Assembly (NCBI RefSeq): GCF_000208865.1
Contig: NC_018398.1
Location: forward strand, 2,418,001 to 2,482,000
From: Neospora caninum Liverpool
Lineage: Eukaryota > Apicomplexa > Conoidasida > Eucoccidiorida > Sarcocystidae
Direction of reading: 5' to 3'
DNA length: 64,000 bases
Part shown: piece after piece, positions 35,653 to 47,504 of the stretch
Position numbering within the stretch: the first letter of the stretch is position 1
How the letters are laid out: each line of letters begins with the position of its first letter
The notes under the pieces: generated by a model
Seen by the model: the letters and a program-made list of their open reading frames with translations, nothing else
Databases searched by the model: none
What the model was told of the DNA's origin: nothing
Program-made: the position numbers and the translations under genes

Positions 35653-36939
35653 ATGGCGGAGCAAGAAGCATCTCTGTCGCCCGCAAAACAAAGCGGCGTG
35701 GCGATGGAGGACCAGGTCCCAGCACTATGGGCAACCGTGCATCCTCTCAAGTTTTACCTCGGCCGCTTCGCTGTCGCGACACTCTACGTCATGACCTGTA
35801 TTTACCTGATGTGTCTGTGCTCGGTGGCTTCTGACACGTTCTTCGATCCCCGCACGCAAAAGAGTCTTCCAGATCGCATTCACGACCAAATGCTCGACTC
35901 GAAGCCTCTGTTTTTCGCGACCCCTTTCGTCGTCGACGCCGTGACGGTCGCCATCATCTTTGTGACTATCTTCAGACACGCCATGTTTCTGAAGGTTCCG
36001 CTGAACCTCCTGGTCGGCACGCGCTTTCTGTTTCTCCTGGGCTCACTGTACCTCTGTCGCGGCGTCGCCATCATCATCACCACCGTGCCGCCCTCGCGGC
36101 GAAACTGCGTACCGCCTTCAGTCACGTCCGTAGGTAGCTTTTTTTATCTCGGAGTCCTCCAGATGTTCTCCATGCGAAACGAGTGCACCGGCATGATCAT
36201 TTCTGGACACTCCACCATCACGTGCTGCTGCATGGCCACGTGGCTGCTCTACGGCAACGCAAACCGCGAAGATCGCGACTCCAAAGGCGTGCTGTTCTAC
36301 GAGATCCATCGGGCCATCGCGCGGCGCCTGAACCAGCTTAGAGGATCCGCTCGAAGACTGACTGCGGGGTACACCACGACGCCGGTCAGCGACCTCGAGG
36401 AGGGTCCCGCGGGCGCGCCTCACGCAGAAAGCGGTGATGAGCTGGCCTCCGTCTCGGGGATTTTCCAGCAAGAGGAAGATCGGCAGAAAACCGCGTGGGC
36501 GGCTGTGCTTCGCCTGAACATCCTCCGCTCGCTGTGTCTCCTGGTGGGAATCATCAACCTCGGCCTCATCGTCTGCTCCTTCAACCATTACACGATTGAC
36601 GTGTTTATGGCCGTGAACTTCACCTTCGGAGCCTGGTCGCTGTACCACTGCGTACTCTCCCTCATCTGGGCCGAGAAAGAAGAGACCGACAAACGCCACA
36701 AAATCGCGCTGTTGCGAGCAGAAGCTTCCACCGCCGGAACCACCGAAGCGGACGCGGACGCCGCGTCCGAGGCTTCGACGGTGGCCAGCGTGGAGGGCGG
36801 CTCGTTGATTCCTGCCGCCTCTAGCAGCAAGAAGGGACCCGACGCCTTGCCCAGGGAGAAAAAGCCCGCAGTTTCCGCCATCAATTTCCCGCTCGTTCGG
36901 ACCGGCGTTCGCGTCGTGCGGGCCATTGAGGGACTCTAG
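35653..36939 (+). CDS. sphingolipid synthase (sphingomyelin/inositol-phosphorylceramide synthase family)
   Basis: A single exon of 428 residues starting at ATG 35653. The protein is polytopic, with hydrophobic segments near residues 36-58, 88-108, 116-142, 158-172, 187-200, 286-310 and 314-338. Family signatures are present: RGVAIIITTVPP (137-147, motif D2-like), SGHS (184-187, D3) and NHYTIDV (311-317, D4). The two histidines and the aspartate of SGH and HYTxD form the catalytic triad in this PAP2-related family. Such enzymes transfer a phospho-headgroup from a glycerophospholipid to ceramide in the Golgi; an enzyme of this kind is described in Toxoplasma. The preferred donor cannot be read from the sequence. 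Between D3 and D4 there are about 125 residues, against roughly 40 in animal enzymes, because of a hydrophilic insert at ~203-280. The C-terminal tail from ~345 is Ala/Ser/Glu-rich. Confidence 0.92.
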   Translation: MAEQEASLSPAKQSGVAMEDQVPALWATVHPLKFYLGRFAVATLYVMTCIYLMCLCSVASDTFFDPRTQKSLPDRIHDQMLDSKPLFFATPFVVDAVTVAIIFVTIFRHAMFLKVPLNLLVGTRFLFLLGSLYLCRGVAIIITTVPPSRRNCVPPSVTSVGSFFYLGVLQMFSMRNECTGMIISGHSTITCCCMATWLLYGNANREDRDSKGVLFYEIHRAIARRLNQLRGSARRLTAGYTTTPVSDLEEGPAGAPHAESGDELASVSGIFQQEEDRQKTAWAAVLRLNILRSLCLLVGIINLGLIVCSFNHYTIDVFMAVNFTFGAWSLYHCVLSLIWAEKEETDKRHKIALLRAEASTAGTTEADADAASEASTVASVEGGSLIPAASSSKKGPDALPREKKPAVSAINFPLVRTGVRVVRAIEGL

Positions 36940-39562
36940 GTTCTTCCCTCCCAGCCGGCTGAGTGGCAAGGCGTCGTGCAAAGAAAACCGCAGAGGCGTG
37001 CTCCGCACTTTGCGGGCGCTCCAGATGTACGATGTCTCTTTTCAACGCCCCACTGGGGGCATGCACGCGTTAAACACCCTCGTACATAAATATACGTCTA
37101 TAATTCTGTGTATGGCTGCCGCTGGCATCCCATATATATATACACGTCTTTAGAGGTTTGGGAGGGGGATCACACAAGGGAGATTTCAGGTTATACACGC
37201 ATTTCTATCTGTATATGTTCGACAGAAAAGGTGACAAGTGTTCTGCTGAACGTGCGGCGTTCGTCATCAGCCGGGACAAGAACGCGGTGTCTGTTGCGTT
37301 CGATCATCGGTGCAAAGTGTGTTTGTCTGCCGAGTCTTCCCGTCGCTGACTGGTGAACGGGGCAGCGCATATAGAGTGGATGTACACCCGTGCCAGGGAG
37401 GGCGTGTGGGGTCGTAACATGAGCTCTTTCTTACGACGCCTTACGAGAAGATAGAGCGGCGCTCTCAGGTAGCCGACGGAGCAGCCAGGCTGCAACCTCG
37501 AGAAACACGGACCAAGAAACGAACGCCTCGCAGAGGGCCTTTTGAGTAGGGCGCCGGATTTTGTACGCCTTTTTTGAAGAGGAAAGAGGTCAGGCTCGCG
37601 AGAGCGTGCGAGACACCATTTCCACTGAGAAGGAAAAAGCGGGGGGAACAGCAACACAGGGCGCTGTCCTGCGAAACCGTCCGTTCCGCTGCGGTATCGC
37701 GGAGCCAACGCGTGAGAGAGCGGAGGAGGAAAACGACGAGAGATTGCAAAAAGAGACTGCCGTCTCGCGGCGGATCGACGGGCTTGGGGGGGGCATTTTT
37801 TGTCTGACACGGTTCTCTCTGGCTAACGCCTGTTTGCAATCGCTGCTCCAAACTTCGCTGCGGAGATTGGTACATATCGCAGCACGCACACTCAAAAACA
37901 TACCTCGATATTTGTCGCTCTGGCGCCGGTGTGCATCGACATGCAGGAGCTCCCAGTGTTTCTGTGCGTCCGCCATACACATCCATTCCGAGCTTCCGTT
38001 GATATCTTTTTTCGAGGGCAATGAACTCCGAAAAACGCGCAAGTCGACTTGTATCCGGATGGAGGCACGAAACGTGTGCGCGTACATCAGTCTATGGATC
38101 TCTAGGTGAAAATTGACGGTTTTCCTGTGTCGCGCGACGCGCGGCTGTTGCTTCGAGTGTGTGTTTTGTTGGCATGCTTTTGGCGATCTCTCGTTCCGTG
38201 GCGAGGCCCCCAGGAGTGGGAGGTGGACTGTGGGAGGTTTGAGTTTTCTTTTCGGTATACCTTCCTTTTTGTGCACGAACATCGGGTTCTTCGGACCGCA
38301 GCCCGTCCCGTTCCTGCATCGCTACGTTCTAGAGACGATTGCAAGCAGCTGTGTCATTAACGTGAAGGAAAAAGGACCTGGCCGCCAGGCATGCGTCGAT
38401 CTGTCCCCGGTGCCATCGTTCGCCGGCGTCCTTCCAACCGCGGAAGCTGCCGACAAGGCACGGGTTACCGGACTCCGGCCCCGCCGCTGTGAGCTGTGAA
38501 AGCGATGTGAGGCAACCCACGAGAATCGGAATGACACGAGATGTCCACGAGACGAGCCTTACATAAGAGAGACACACTCTCCAGTTACACCTGAACAGGG
38601 GACGAAAACGGGCACAGTTGCTTTGACAGCGGCCTGCGTTTTATGTGTCGGTGCACGCTGACGCGAGACGCCTTTTTGCCGGAGGCTCCAGGACGGGTGT
38701 TTTGAACGACGTCGACGCGCGTGGAGTACTCGAGAGACGGAGTTTGCCGTAAGAAGTCTCTGCGCCGCGTGTGCGCGTGCCTAGAATGCGCGTTCTCCTG
38801 GGGAGACGCCAGAAGGGAGATCCTCGTCTGCGCGTAATGCGCGACACGAACAAATGCGCTGTTTCCTCGCACGGGGCCGCCTATCAGAAACTGAAAGTGA
38901 GGACCTTCTTCGGCGCCGTGCGCAACTGTGAAGAATCTGCCGCACCCTGCTCCACTGTGCACCCTGGAAAGTTGCCTACCCTATTTTAGACATGCATAAT
39001 AGAGTGTACCTGTGGGTTTTCACCGGAGAAGCGCGCCTCCGCCGGCTGCTCAGTAAACGAGACTAGCCGCACACACACACACGCTGGCGCGTGCGGAGAA
39101 AGCCTCGGGGGACGCGTCAGGGGTTTCGGACCTTCGGAGGAAGAACACTCCGCCTCCAGATTCGTTGAATTGCACAAAATGCGCCCGTTGATGAGCTGTC
39201 GACCGTCCCCAATTCAAGACGGATTGACACAATGCAAGCTAAAATGTAGAGCTCACTATATACAGTTCAGCAACAACGGCAACCCAGTTTCCCGCACAAA
39301 AGGTTAAGAGAGCACGAAGATACATCAGATTGATCAGAACTACCCACGAGGAGCGGAAAAGGGAATGGTCGTAAGGCGTCTCAGAAAGAAGCGATGCAAG
39401 GGAAATCCCAAAAACCGAGTAAAGATGCTATGAAAACTGAACATGAAGAGACGCTTCAAAAATAGAGGCTTCCAATACATAAGTGATTCCTTTTCCGTTT
39501 CTCCTTTCCTCGATCTCAACAGACGCGTGTCGTCCAGACATTCACGATCGTCCATTTCGTTT
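36940..39562. other. convergent spacer / 3' UTRs
   Basis: This region lies between the stop codons of the sphingolipid synthase (plus) and SF3A1 (minus) genes. It contains a short TA run near 37130-37142 and a half-palindrome GATGTACACCC near 37380. Open frames on both strands encode nothing recognisable, and I could not link any to either neighbour by splicing. Confidence 0.55.
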
Positions 39563-42500
39563 TTACGGCGAAGCAGACACAATCACCTTCGCGCCTGGCT
39601 TTCGAAGTTGATAAACGTCCAGCGTTCGTCGATCCTAAACGAGAGACAAGCGGATCCACAGCACGGAATGCCATCAGTCAACTGACCCGCACACGGTCTC
39701 TCTGCTTTCCAAGAGGAAGAAACCGCATGCGTCCTCACCGGAGGTTTATGTGCGAGGAATCGATGGGTCGCCGCACGCACAAATGTGTGCATGGGTGCAT
39801 GTGCAAGCATTGTTTCTGACCCGACAGATGGACATAATTAATCCTTGTACGGTTTGTACCACAAAAACACCCCCACTGTTTGTACCTATCTGTCCCTACG
39901 CAGAGTTCGGTGAGAGGCCGCTACTCGTGGGTACCTCGAAAAGGGATAGGTGTCCACGTTCCCTTTATAGTTTACGACAAACAGTTTTCGGCTGAGTTTC
40001 GCCTAAAACAAACACAGCAACGTGTGTGTCTTTTCTTTTACCGTAATCACTCCTTTCCTCGGCTCTGTCTCTCCGCTGCTGGCTTACCATCATGATCGCT
40101 CCCGTCGTGCCGTCCTTCAGAGTCAGTTTGTCGACTGTCAAGTCGGCTCCAATACCAGCCTCGACCAGCGACTCCTTCAGCCCCCGCACAGACAGTTTTT
40201 CCTCGACTTCGACTTGGATTTCTTGGTCTTCCAACCCGTTGCCTCCCACGCACACGAGAGTGAGCACCAGACTCGACCCCGCCGCTGCAGGCAGTGCAGG
40301 CGCCTCCGCCCGCGCGCGCTTCGCCGGCGGCGCCGGCGCAGGGGCCGGGGCTTGGGCCTTGCGGCCACCGGCGCCTTGGGCTCCACCGGGCGCGGGGGGA
40401 GCGGGGGGGACGCTGGGCCCGACCGGCGCGTGCGCGGCAGCGTCCGAGGCGACTGAGGCTCCAGGGACATTCCCTTGCACGGTCGTGTCTTCGACAACCT
40501 GAAACAGCACGCAGGAGCCCCGGCAGCGGTTCGCAGTGACCCAAAAAACGCCGCCGACACGTGGAAGTCGAGGAAACCCGAGAGAAGCGGGACGGGTGGG
40601 ATGGGGAGTCTCCAGAGGAACGGCAGAGATAACAGAGAACAGGGTACCCTCCGAACAAAACTGGCATTACGAAAACGTAAAGATCCGAGCTAGGCAACGT
40701 ATGATATTGCCACCTTGTACGTAGATATTGTCTATACAAATGATCCCGCAAGGAGGGGACGAAGTTCCAGGGACAGCAAGGGTTGTGCAGCAGAAAGCCA
40801 ACAAGAGGCGAAAGGTGGGTCGGTAAAACGAAACGTCTGCATGAGCAAGTTGTTTGCCAGAGAGGCGAGTGAAGATGAAGGACCATTCACACCGTAGGAG
40901 AGGTCCGTACGGAGCCTCAGCCACGAGAGGACCCGGGACAGAGCCAAGTTTACAGACACCTGACGTGCAGAGGATCCGGACGGGCTGCCGCGGAGACACG
41001 CACCACCTGTTCATCGACGGATCCAAAAAGATCGGGGCGTTTGGAGACAAAGAGTGCCAAGTTGCCTTCGACGTCTTCCATGGGTGCGAAAGCAGATTCC
41101 GCCTTTGCCTTCTCCAGGAAGCGCTCCTTTTGCTCCCTGAGAAAACAGAAAAAACCCCAAGTCTTTCTCCACATGACCACACCGCGTCCCACACAGGCCC
41201 TGTTTTCACGCGTAAGAGTGGCACACACCAACGCGCCTGCAGATACGAATAAAACGCGCATGCACGCCGATACGAATAAAGCATGCATGCAGACAAGCAG
41301 AAGAAGCGCCGGGCGTGACGCGACGCAGGCGCGTGGACACTGCAGGTGACAGCTCCCAGCCTGCGAGTGCCCGCCCCCCCGCACGCACATTTGTCGGAAA
41401 GCGCATCTTACACCGTCGTGTAGATCATAAAAGCCCATCGTCCTACACTATTGCGTGTATAATACATATGTGCGCCGGGAGGCTGCATATGTATTTTCCC
41501 AGGCACAGGATCTCTGGAAAGATGAGGGCCCCGAGACTTACTTCCATTTGGGGTCGAGAAGAAGCACGCGCAGATGATTCGACATCTGGTCCGCAGGCAC
41601 CAACTGACCAGTGATGGGGCACTTCTGCAAGCTCTGTTGCGGCGCCTCCGCAGCCGCTCCAGCGCGCTTTCGAGGCTGCCGGATGTAATCCCTGACGACG
41701 CGAATCGATTTCTACAGAGAAAACGAGACACCGAAACGGCGCAGGCTCCAGAACAGTCAAACAGAACGCACAGAAAAAACGCTCCTGCCACCGCAGGAGG
41801 CACTTGCAGAAGAATACACGAAATATCAACGCTGCCACTCTGGTAAGGAATGCACAACGTGTGAGTATATGCCGATACGTCTGAAAGCAAGTCTTTATCA
41901 CCATATCCATAGGCATATATGTATGTGTGTATATATATATATATATATCTATGGATATGCATATGTTTAGACAAATGTTTAGACATATATTTAGACACAT
42001 ATATATATATATATATATGGATACCTATATCCGTTTGTGCAGTTGTTTTGGTAGATACGCATGGACCAATATGCAGATACGGTTCCCTTCTAGCATCCAG
42101 AGGTGCCGGTATGACCAGCAGGTACACTGCAAGGTTCACGGGCAAAGCACCCCAGGGTGCGTCTCACTTCTTACCTTGGGAGCAGCGCTTCCGGTCGGTT
42201 GCGGGGATCGTTCTTCCTCTTCCTCTGATTCTTCTCTCTCTTCCTCGTGCGCCTTCTTCTCTTTCTCCGCTTCCGGCTCTTCGGCAGGAGGCGCGGGCTC
42301 TTCGGGCTGGGCCGACGCAGCCTCGGCGCTGTCTTCCGTCTCCATTTCGTCTTCTTCCACACCCTCGACGGCGTCGGCGGCCTCGCGAATAAGAGCGGCG
42401 ATGGTCGTGTCGGGTTTCGGTTCCTCATCTTCTCCGTCGAGGGTCGCGAGAGTCGCGGGCGGCGGGCGTTTTGCAGTTGCGGAGAAGTCCATCGGCGCTG

Positions 42501-43374
42501 CCAGCGGCAGCATGTCGTCTTCTTCCGTGAAGTCGATGGTTTCCACGATGAAGAAGTCGTGCCACTCGATGGACTGCATCTGGACGCGCTCTTCTGCTTG
42601 CTTCGCCTCCTTCTCCTTGCGTTTCTTCTCTTGGTCAGCTTCCCACGCGTAGCGTTTCACGCACCGGCTGAGGGCTTTCTGCGTCGACCCCGCAACCTCC
42701 GTGATCTTCTCCATCTGTTCCGCCGGCGGCAGCAGGCACTTGGTGTACGCGTCCACCAAGTTGGTGAAGTACTGGAAGAGTGCGTGCGTCGGTTTCAGAA
42801 ACTCGAACTGGGGATTCTGCCGCTCGCGCTGGGCCAAACCCGAGAGAAATCTCTGCCCGTTGCGCGCCACAAACTGCGCAGTCGTTTGAATGATGTCGAC
42901 GTCAATCAGTGCAATGTAGGGCTGCGTGACAGAGTAGACATCGGGGGGAGGCGGTTCAATCTTCCTCTTGGCTTCCTCGCCGTACTGCGTGAGCATGAGG
43001 ACGCGCTCCTTCTTCTTCCGCTCTTCCTCCTCCTTCTTGCGCATGTCCAAGATCGCCTGCGGAACCTGCGGGCGCGGCGCCTCCTCGCCCGTCTGAAACT
43101 CGCGCACCTTCAGCTGGTAGTACGCGTTGTACGGGTTGTTGGGGAACAGAAACGCGAATCGCTGGTTGTTCTGCTCCCGGCGCACGCGCTGTTCGAACTC
43201 CACGCCGTTCTTCGCGACAAACTGCGCAGTCTTCTCGATGATCCCGCGAAGGTCCGGAGGCGGAAAAACAATCGAAGAAGGATTCACCGGCGACGCCGTG
43301 GCCTTCGGATCCCCGCCCAGCGCTGCATCAGCCCCAACGGGGCCTACAGGCGGCGGCAACACGGCCGCACTCAT
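39563..43374 (-). CDS. SF3A1: splicing factor 3A subunit 1 (SF3A1/Prp21)
   Basis: Five exons: 42175-43374, 41542-41711, 41007-41136, 40088-40498 and 39563-39634. All are in phase, giving 660 residues. Two SURP domains occur at ~41-95 (AQFVAKNGVEFEQRV, FLFPNNPYNAYY) and ~150-215 (AQFVARNGQRFLSGL, FLKPTHALFQYF). A Prp21-type helical region includes IEWHDFFIVETIDF. The family-specific block CPITGQLVPADQMSNHLR-LLLDPKWKEQK spans the second and third exons. A Pro/Ala-rich linker follows, then a ubiquitin-like C-terminus (LVLTLVCVGGNG to DRRTLDVYQLRKPGAKVIV). SF3A1 belongs to the U2 snRNP SF3a complex and acts in branch-site recognition; the UBL contacts U1 SL4 in humans. The 24-codon last exon is supported by exact phase and by completing the UBL fold. 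The UBL lacks the terminal RGG tail of the human protein. ATG 43374 is chosen because it directly precedes the Pro-rich N-terminus. Confidence 0.94.
41934..42018. repeat. two (TA)n tracts
   Basis: TA runs at about 41934-41948 and 41998-42018 flank a TTTAGACA-repeating spacer in intron 1 of SF3A1. Confidence 0.85.
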
Positions 43375-43436
43375 GGTAGCTGGGAGAGGCGGGAGAAAGG
43401 GACTTTTGCAGAGAGGAAAGATTTGAAAAAACAAGA

Positions 43437-43443
43437 GAGACGG
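43437..43443. promoter_or_regulatory. AGAGACG heptad upstream of SF3A1
   Basis: An exact match to the WGAGACG element known from Toxoplasma promoters, 63 bases before the SF3A1 start codon. Its closeness to the ATG is consistent with a promoter or 5' UTR site, but it is a single short match. Confidence 0.35.
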
Positions 43444-45192
43444 AAGCCGCAGAAATCTGTGGGGGAAGCGGAGCTGGAAGACGGGAGAGGCAGGAGGGAC
43501 ACAATGAACGGACGGGCGGGACGAAAACCACGGAGAAGCCTGGCGGGACGGCGCCGTGAAATGAGCGGAGGAACGAGACGCTAGACGACGGGAGGAACGG
43601 GAAAGAGAGCCGCTCAGCTTTCCGTCTCGAAACCAAAAGACGCAGACGGCGGGTTTTGTGCCGAAGGACGTCGCGCGGCGGGAGGCTTTAAAGAAGCACC
43701 CAAGGATCGAAGCAGCAGAGCAGAGAAAATCAAAGACGTAGTGCTAGTTGCGAAACACGAAACGCTGCGTGGAGCGGAGGACAGAGGACGAGAAGAGCGC
43801 CTGTGGTCTGTGCTCGGCGGGAGGAAAGGAAGCGCCGCCAGCACAGCCGGCAAAGTGCCTGTCGAGATGTTGCCCTCGGGGCACTGCGAGTCTTGCGCGG
43901 TACAACCGGTGGAGTCGACAAAAGGTTTCAAAGACTGGCTGCAAACACGGGGGAAATGGGAGAAACGCCAGAGAGAAGCAAACCCTTTGTTCACACTCGG
44001 AACAAAAAAGGGAACAGCACGCGGAGGAGAGGTATTGCTTGATGCGGTGTACCCCTCCACTGGTGTTTGGCTTCACAGCAGCCGCGGCGTCACCGCGTTC
44101 TTTGTGACTGCCGACGAGACAAAAGACCGCGAAAGGGGACTCAGGAAGAAACCAATAAGGCAAAAAAGAAAAGGCGTCAACAGGAAACGGAGAAAGCCAG
44201 GCAGCAGGCGGACGGTTTTTGCAAGAATTGGCGTGAGGACACCTGCCGCCGGAGCGATGGCAACTGCAGGTGCTTGCTTCGGCGGGCTTCTCCGCAGTTC
44301 GAAGGGTTCCACCTCGAAGAAAGAAAGACAAACGTGCAGAAATGAAACCGCCAATCTCCCATGGGACAAACAGATTAAACAGCAGAGCGACGCGGGAACG
44401 TCGCCAGTTTCGAAAACGGAACAGTTGCGGCATGCATGCAGAGAGGGGATAGGGCGAACGCGCGTGCGGTCTCTCATACTCTCTCGACCGGGGTTCCAGG
44501 CCTCGAAACCACTTGTGTGAATCTGTGCGAAGATCAAATGCGAAATACGTTGTCTTCGGCTCACCTTTCGGTGGATGCCTGTTCCTAAACAAAGGTTGTG
44601 TCTCTGTCGCCTGGTTTGGTATGCAAAACCGTAGAAGCAACAAAAAAGGTAGACGTATCCGTCTTGGGTGAACACCGCGCTGGGAGCTGACACCGGCACG
44701 ACGTCTCTGTACAGAGGCTGGGCATCAAACACAGACTGAGGAAGCAAACACAGGGTCAACCGCGTCCACCATTCGAGCGTGAACACAGCCGCGATTAAGG
44801 GATCTAGACAGAGGCGACGTGGGTCGAGTCGGCGAGAGGCGGAAGCACGGTGGAGCAGAGTATGAGTGCGTTCGTCGGCCCGCTCTCCCTCAGCAGACTA
44901 GCGCTTACAGTTCGAGAGTGCCCGATCGCTTCCTCACAGGAGATCACTGAGTACGTAGGATCAGGCCAAAAGGCGAATGGTACTAGGAAATAGGAGATCG
45001 CGTTCTTGCCCCAGGCATGCCACGGGCTTCAGCGCAGACGTGAAAGTCCTAGTCTGTGGTGACATACCGCATCAAGAGGCTAGCACTTGACGTTCTGCTG
45101 AGTGCACCAGCCGTGACAAACGGCCTGCGGTGGATAGTGAAAAGAGGCTCGCAACGCGAACTGACACTCATCTCGTGTGCGCCAGTGGGTTT

Positions 45193-45208
45193 CCCCCCCC
45201 CCCCCCCC
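45193..45208. repeat. C16 homopolymer tract
   Basis: Sixteen consecutive C residues in the upstream region between SF3A1 and PP2A B56. Confidence 0.9.
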
Positions 45209-47490
45209 TCAGAACGCAGGTAGATAGAAGGTACGTTGCCGATAAACTGTTGCGGGATACCCGTGTGGTCAGCGATGTTGAGGCGCTGCTCTGTTCTTAA
45301 GGCACGAGGTGGTTTTTGCCCGTGTGACAGACGAAAGGAGGCGGAACCAATAGGGACCCACGAGGGGCTCTAGGGCACCAGACCTGCCTCATACGCATCT
45401 CGCGGTTCGACACCCCGAAGCATCAGGTCGGGCTTACGTGGCGCCACCGGAGCGCGAGTTCGAAAAGCGAGCCAGGTCGGGCAACCGAACTGTGACCCAG
45501 CTACTCAGCAGAGTGCGTGGTTTCCCGTTCCCCTCGTGCCGTGCCTCTACGTGTGATTCGCAGGGGCCCAGCCGAACCGTTTCGCCGATTGGCCATTCGA
45601 ACGCATCTGCTAGCACTACAAGCATCGAACGATTCGGAACGTTCGTGTGCGGCGTCGCGTCATGTTGTTTGAGATGCAGTTCAGAGCGCCTCACGGGGAG
45701 CGGCCTCGACCACCGGGTGTTCCAAAAGCTCCCGTCACTGTCGAGGGACTCTGTGAACATTTAATCGAACCTCTGTGCTAAGGCCCTCATTAAAACAGCC
45801 AAGCAAAGGCATGCAAGGTGAGATCTCGATACTACGAGGACCGTCTCGGGCCACGGATGCCGACAGTCTCTCGCTGCGTGTCGTGACGGTACACAAAGCC
45901 AGCGCAAACAGAAAGGCAGCGGACTGCGTGTGTAACAAGCTGAGAACGCGAGAGGCGTTGCAGCTGCGTTGCGCGACTTCACACAAGAAAATGGAAAGCC
46001 TAACGGCACCTCCATCTTTCTGCTGTTGTGCTACCATGCCCGAGGACTTCATCGGCTCCCCACGGACAGTGAAGCCAACGAGGCACCATAGCAGTTTCGG
46101 ACGAACCGAGGATTTCCACCGTGAACCCACGAAGTCGCCGCAGGTGTGATTATTGTTTCCTCTTCGTGTGACACTAAAATGAGTTGCTGTATTTGAGAAC
46201 ACGTGGAGGCAGCGGGGTCTAATCTTAGTTTCTTGGATGTCCTTGCACACAGTGTGTATCCGCCCGTCTAATGATCGGAGAAAACATTCGACCTCCAAAA
46301 CACCGTTGCCACGAGGAGGTCGTGGTCAGCCGGGTCGTGGTGTGAAAATATTTGACTATCAAACAAAGCTTTCCCGCCCTTTTCCACACCTGAAGGCGGC
46401 TGTTTCTCCGAAGTTGTTCTCGGGCTTCGGGTGCCCCTTTGTTTTCTTTCTCGGTTCTCCCGTCAAGACAAGCAGGGGTGGGACACAAGAAGTGCCCGGC
46501 TGAGCATTCGCGCGGCTGTCTACGACGGGGGCAACGGTGGTCTCTCTGAGAACACCAGCAGCTGTCCCTGTTCCGGATCTTTGCGCATGCTTTTCTTCTC
46601 GGCATTGCAGTGACCGGAGCACGCTTCTCGTTCCTTTTTGGTTTTTCCCGGTTATCTGGTGAACAGTAGATCCATCTCTTCTTGAGACACTCCGCCGCAT
46701 GTGGCGTTCCGCCGCGACAAAGACTGTATGTGTCCCGCCTCTTCTCTTTTCAGAAAGCCAAAGCTCTCCTCTCGCTTGCCTGATTACTCCGTCATTCTTG
46801 CCACATCTGAACAATTCCTCTTTTCTCCTTCGCGCCTGGCTAAGCAGACTACTTGCGATTTCTGGGCGTGTGTCAAATTCCTAGCTGTCCATGCGCACAT
46901 CGTCCCTGCCTCGAAGTGTTGTTGTTGTCTCGTTTTCTCTTCCAGAACCGAGACATGCAACATCACATCCCTTTCCACCCTCTCTATTCCGTTCGGTCTT
47001 CCTGAGTGTCTTCGTACCTTGTCGGTAGTTCACCTTTTTGTATAGACTATAGGTGTACAGAGCAAGGCGGAGTAGGGGGATCCTTGTTTCGGCCCCTCTA
47101 AACCAGGCGGCATCAGGGAACTTCCTGGGCCGCACTACATGCGTGCGAGTGGCTGGGTCTCACAATCCCGCAGGCATTCGGTCCGAATCCTTGCTTTCCT
47201 TTCTGAAAAGCCAAAGGAACGCCGATGTTGCACAGAAACACTGCTTATTTGCCAACCAGCTGAGCGTCTATCCGAACCAGTGAGGGCTACGCGCGTTGCT
47301 GGCGAAAGAACCGAGTTCGCGCCGGGGGGATGTGCTTTTTCTTAAGCAGCCATGCAAGGGGCAAACGCTTTAACATCTCTCTTCCTCTCTTTTCAAGGGA
47401 GGGCATTTGATTTCTCCCTCTTGTCCTCAGCGCGGATCTGGACAATCCAGTCTTAGGCTGAACGGAGCAGATGCGTTCGCGCCGTTTTGG

Positions 47491-47504
47491 GGTGTACGTA
47501 CACC
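47491..47504. repeat. GGTGTACGTACACC palindrome
   Basis: A perfect 14 bp palindrome about 1.3 kb before the B56 start codon. It is identical to the copy in the coding exon at 23157-23170. Confidence 0.8.

Noticed and set aside
39965..40087. Read-through of SF3A1 exon 4 to a stop at 39965
   Set aside because: A GTAAGC donor at 40087 and the exon at 39563-39634 restore the last strand of the ubiquitin-like domain. The read-through adds unrelated basic residues.
43741..44643. Overlapping open frames of 259 (plus) and 299 (minus) codons upstream of SF3A1
   Set aside because: They overlap antisense, lack recognisable motifs, and sit where the SF3A1 promoter and 5' UTR should be. No splice structure supports either one.
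45360..45425. tRNA-like T-arm (GGTTCGACACC)
   Set aside because: The T-stem does not pair fully, and no D-arm, anticodon stem or acceptor stem can be drawn around it.
45434..45764. 108-codon frames open on both strands over the same interval
   Set aside because: The mirror-image openness comes from base composition. Neither translation has recognisable features.
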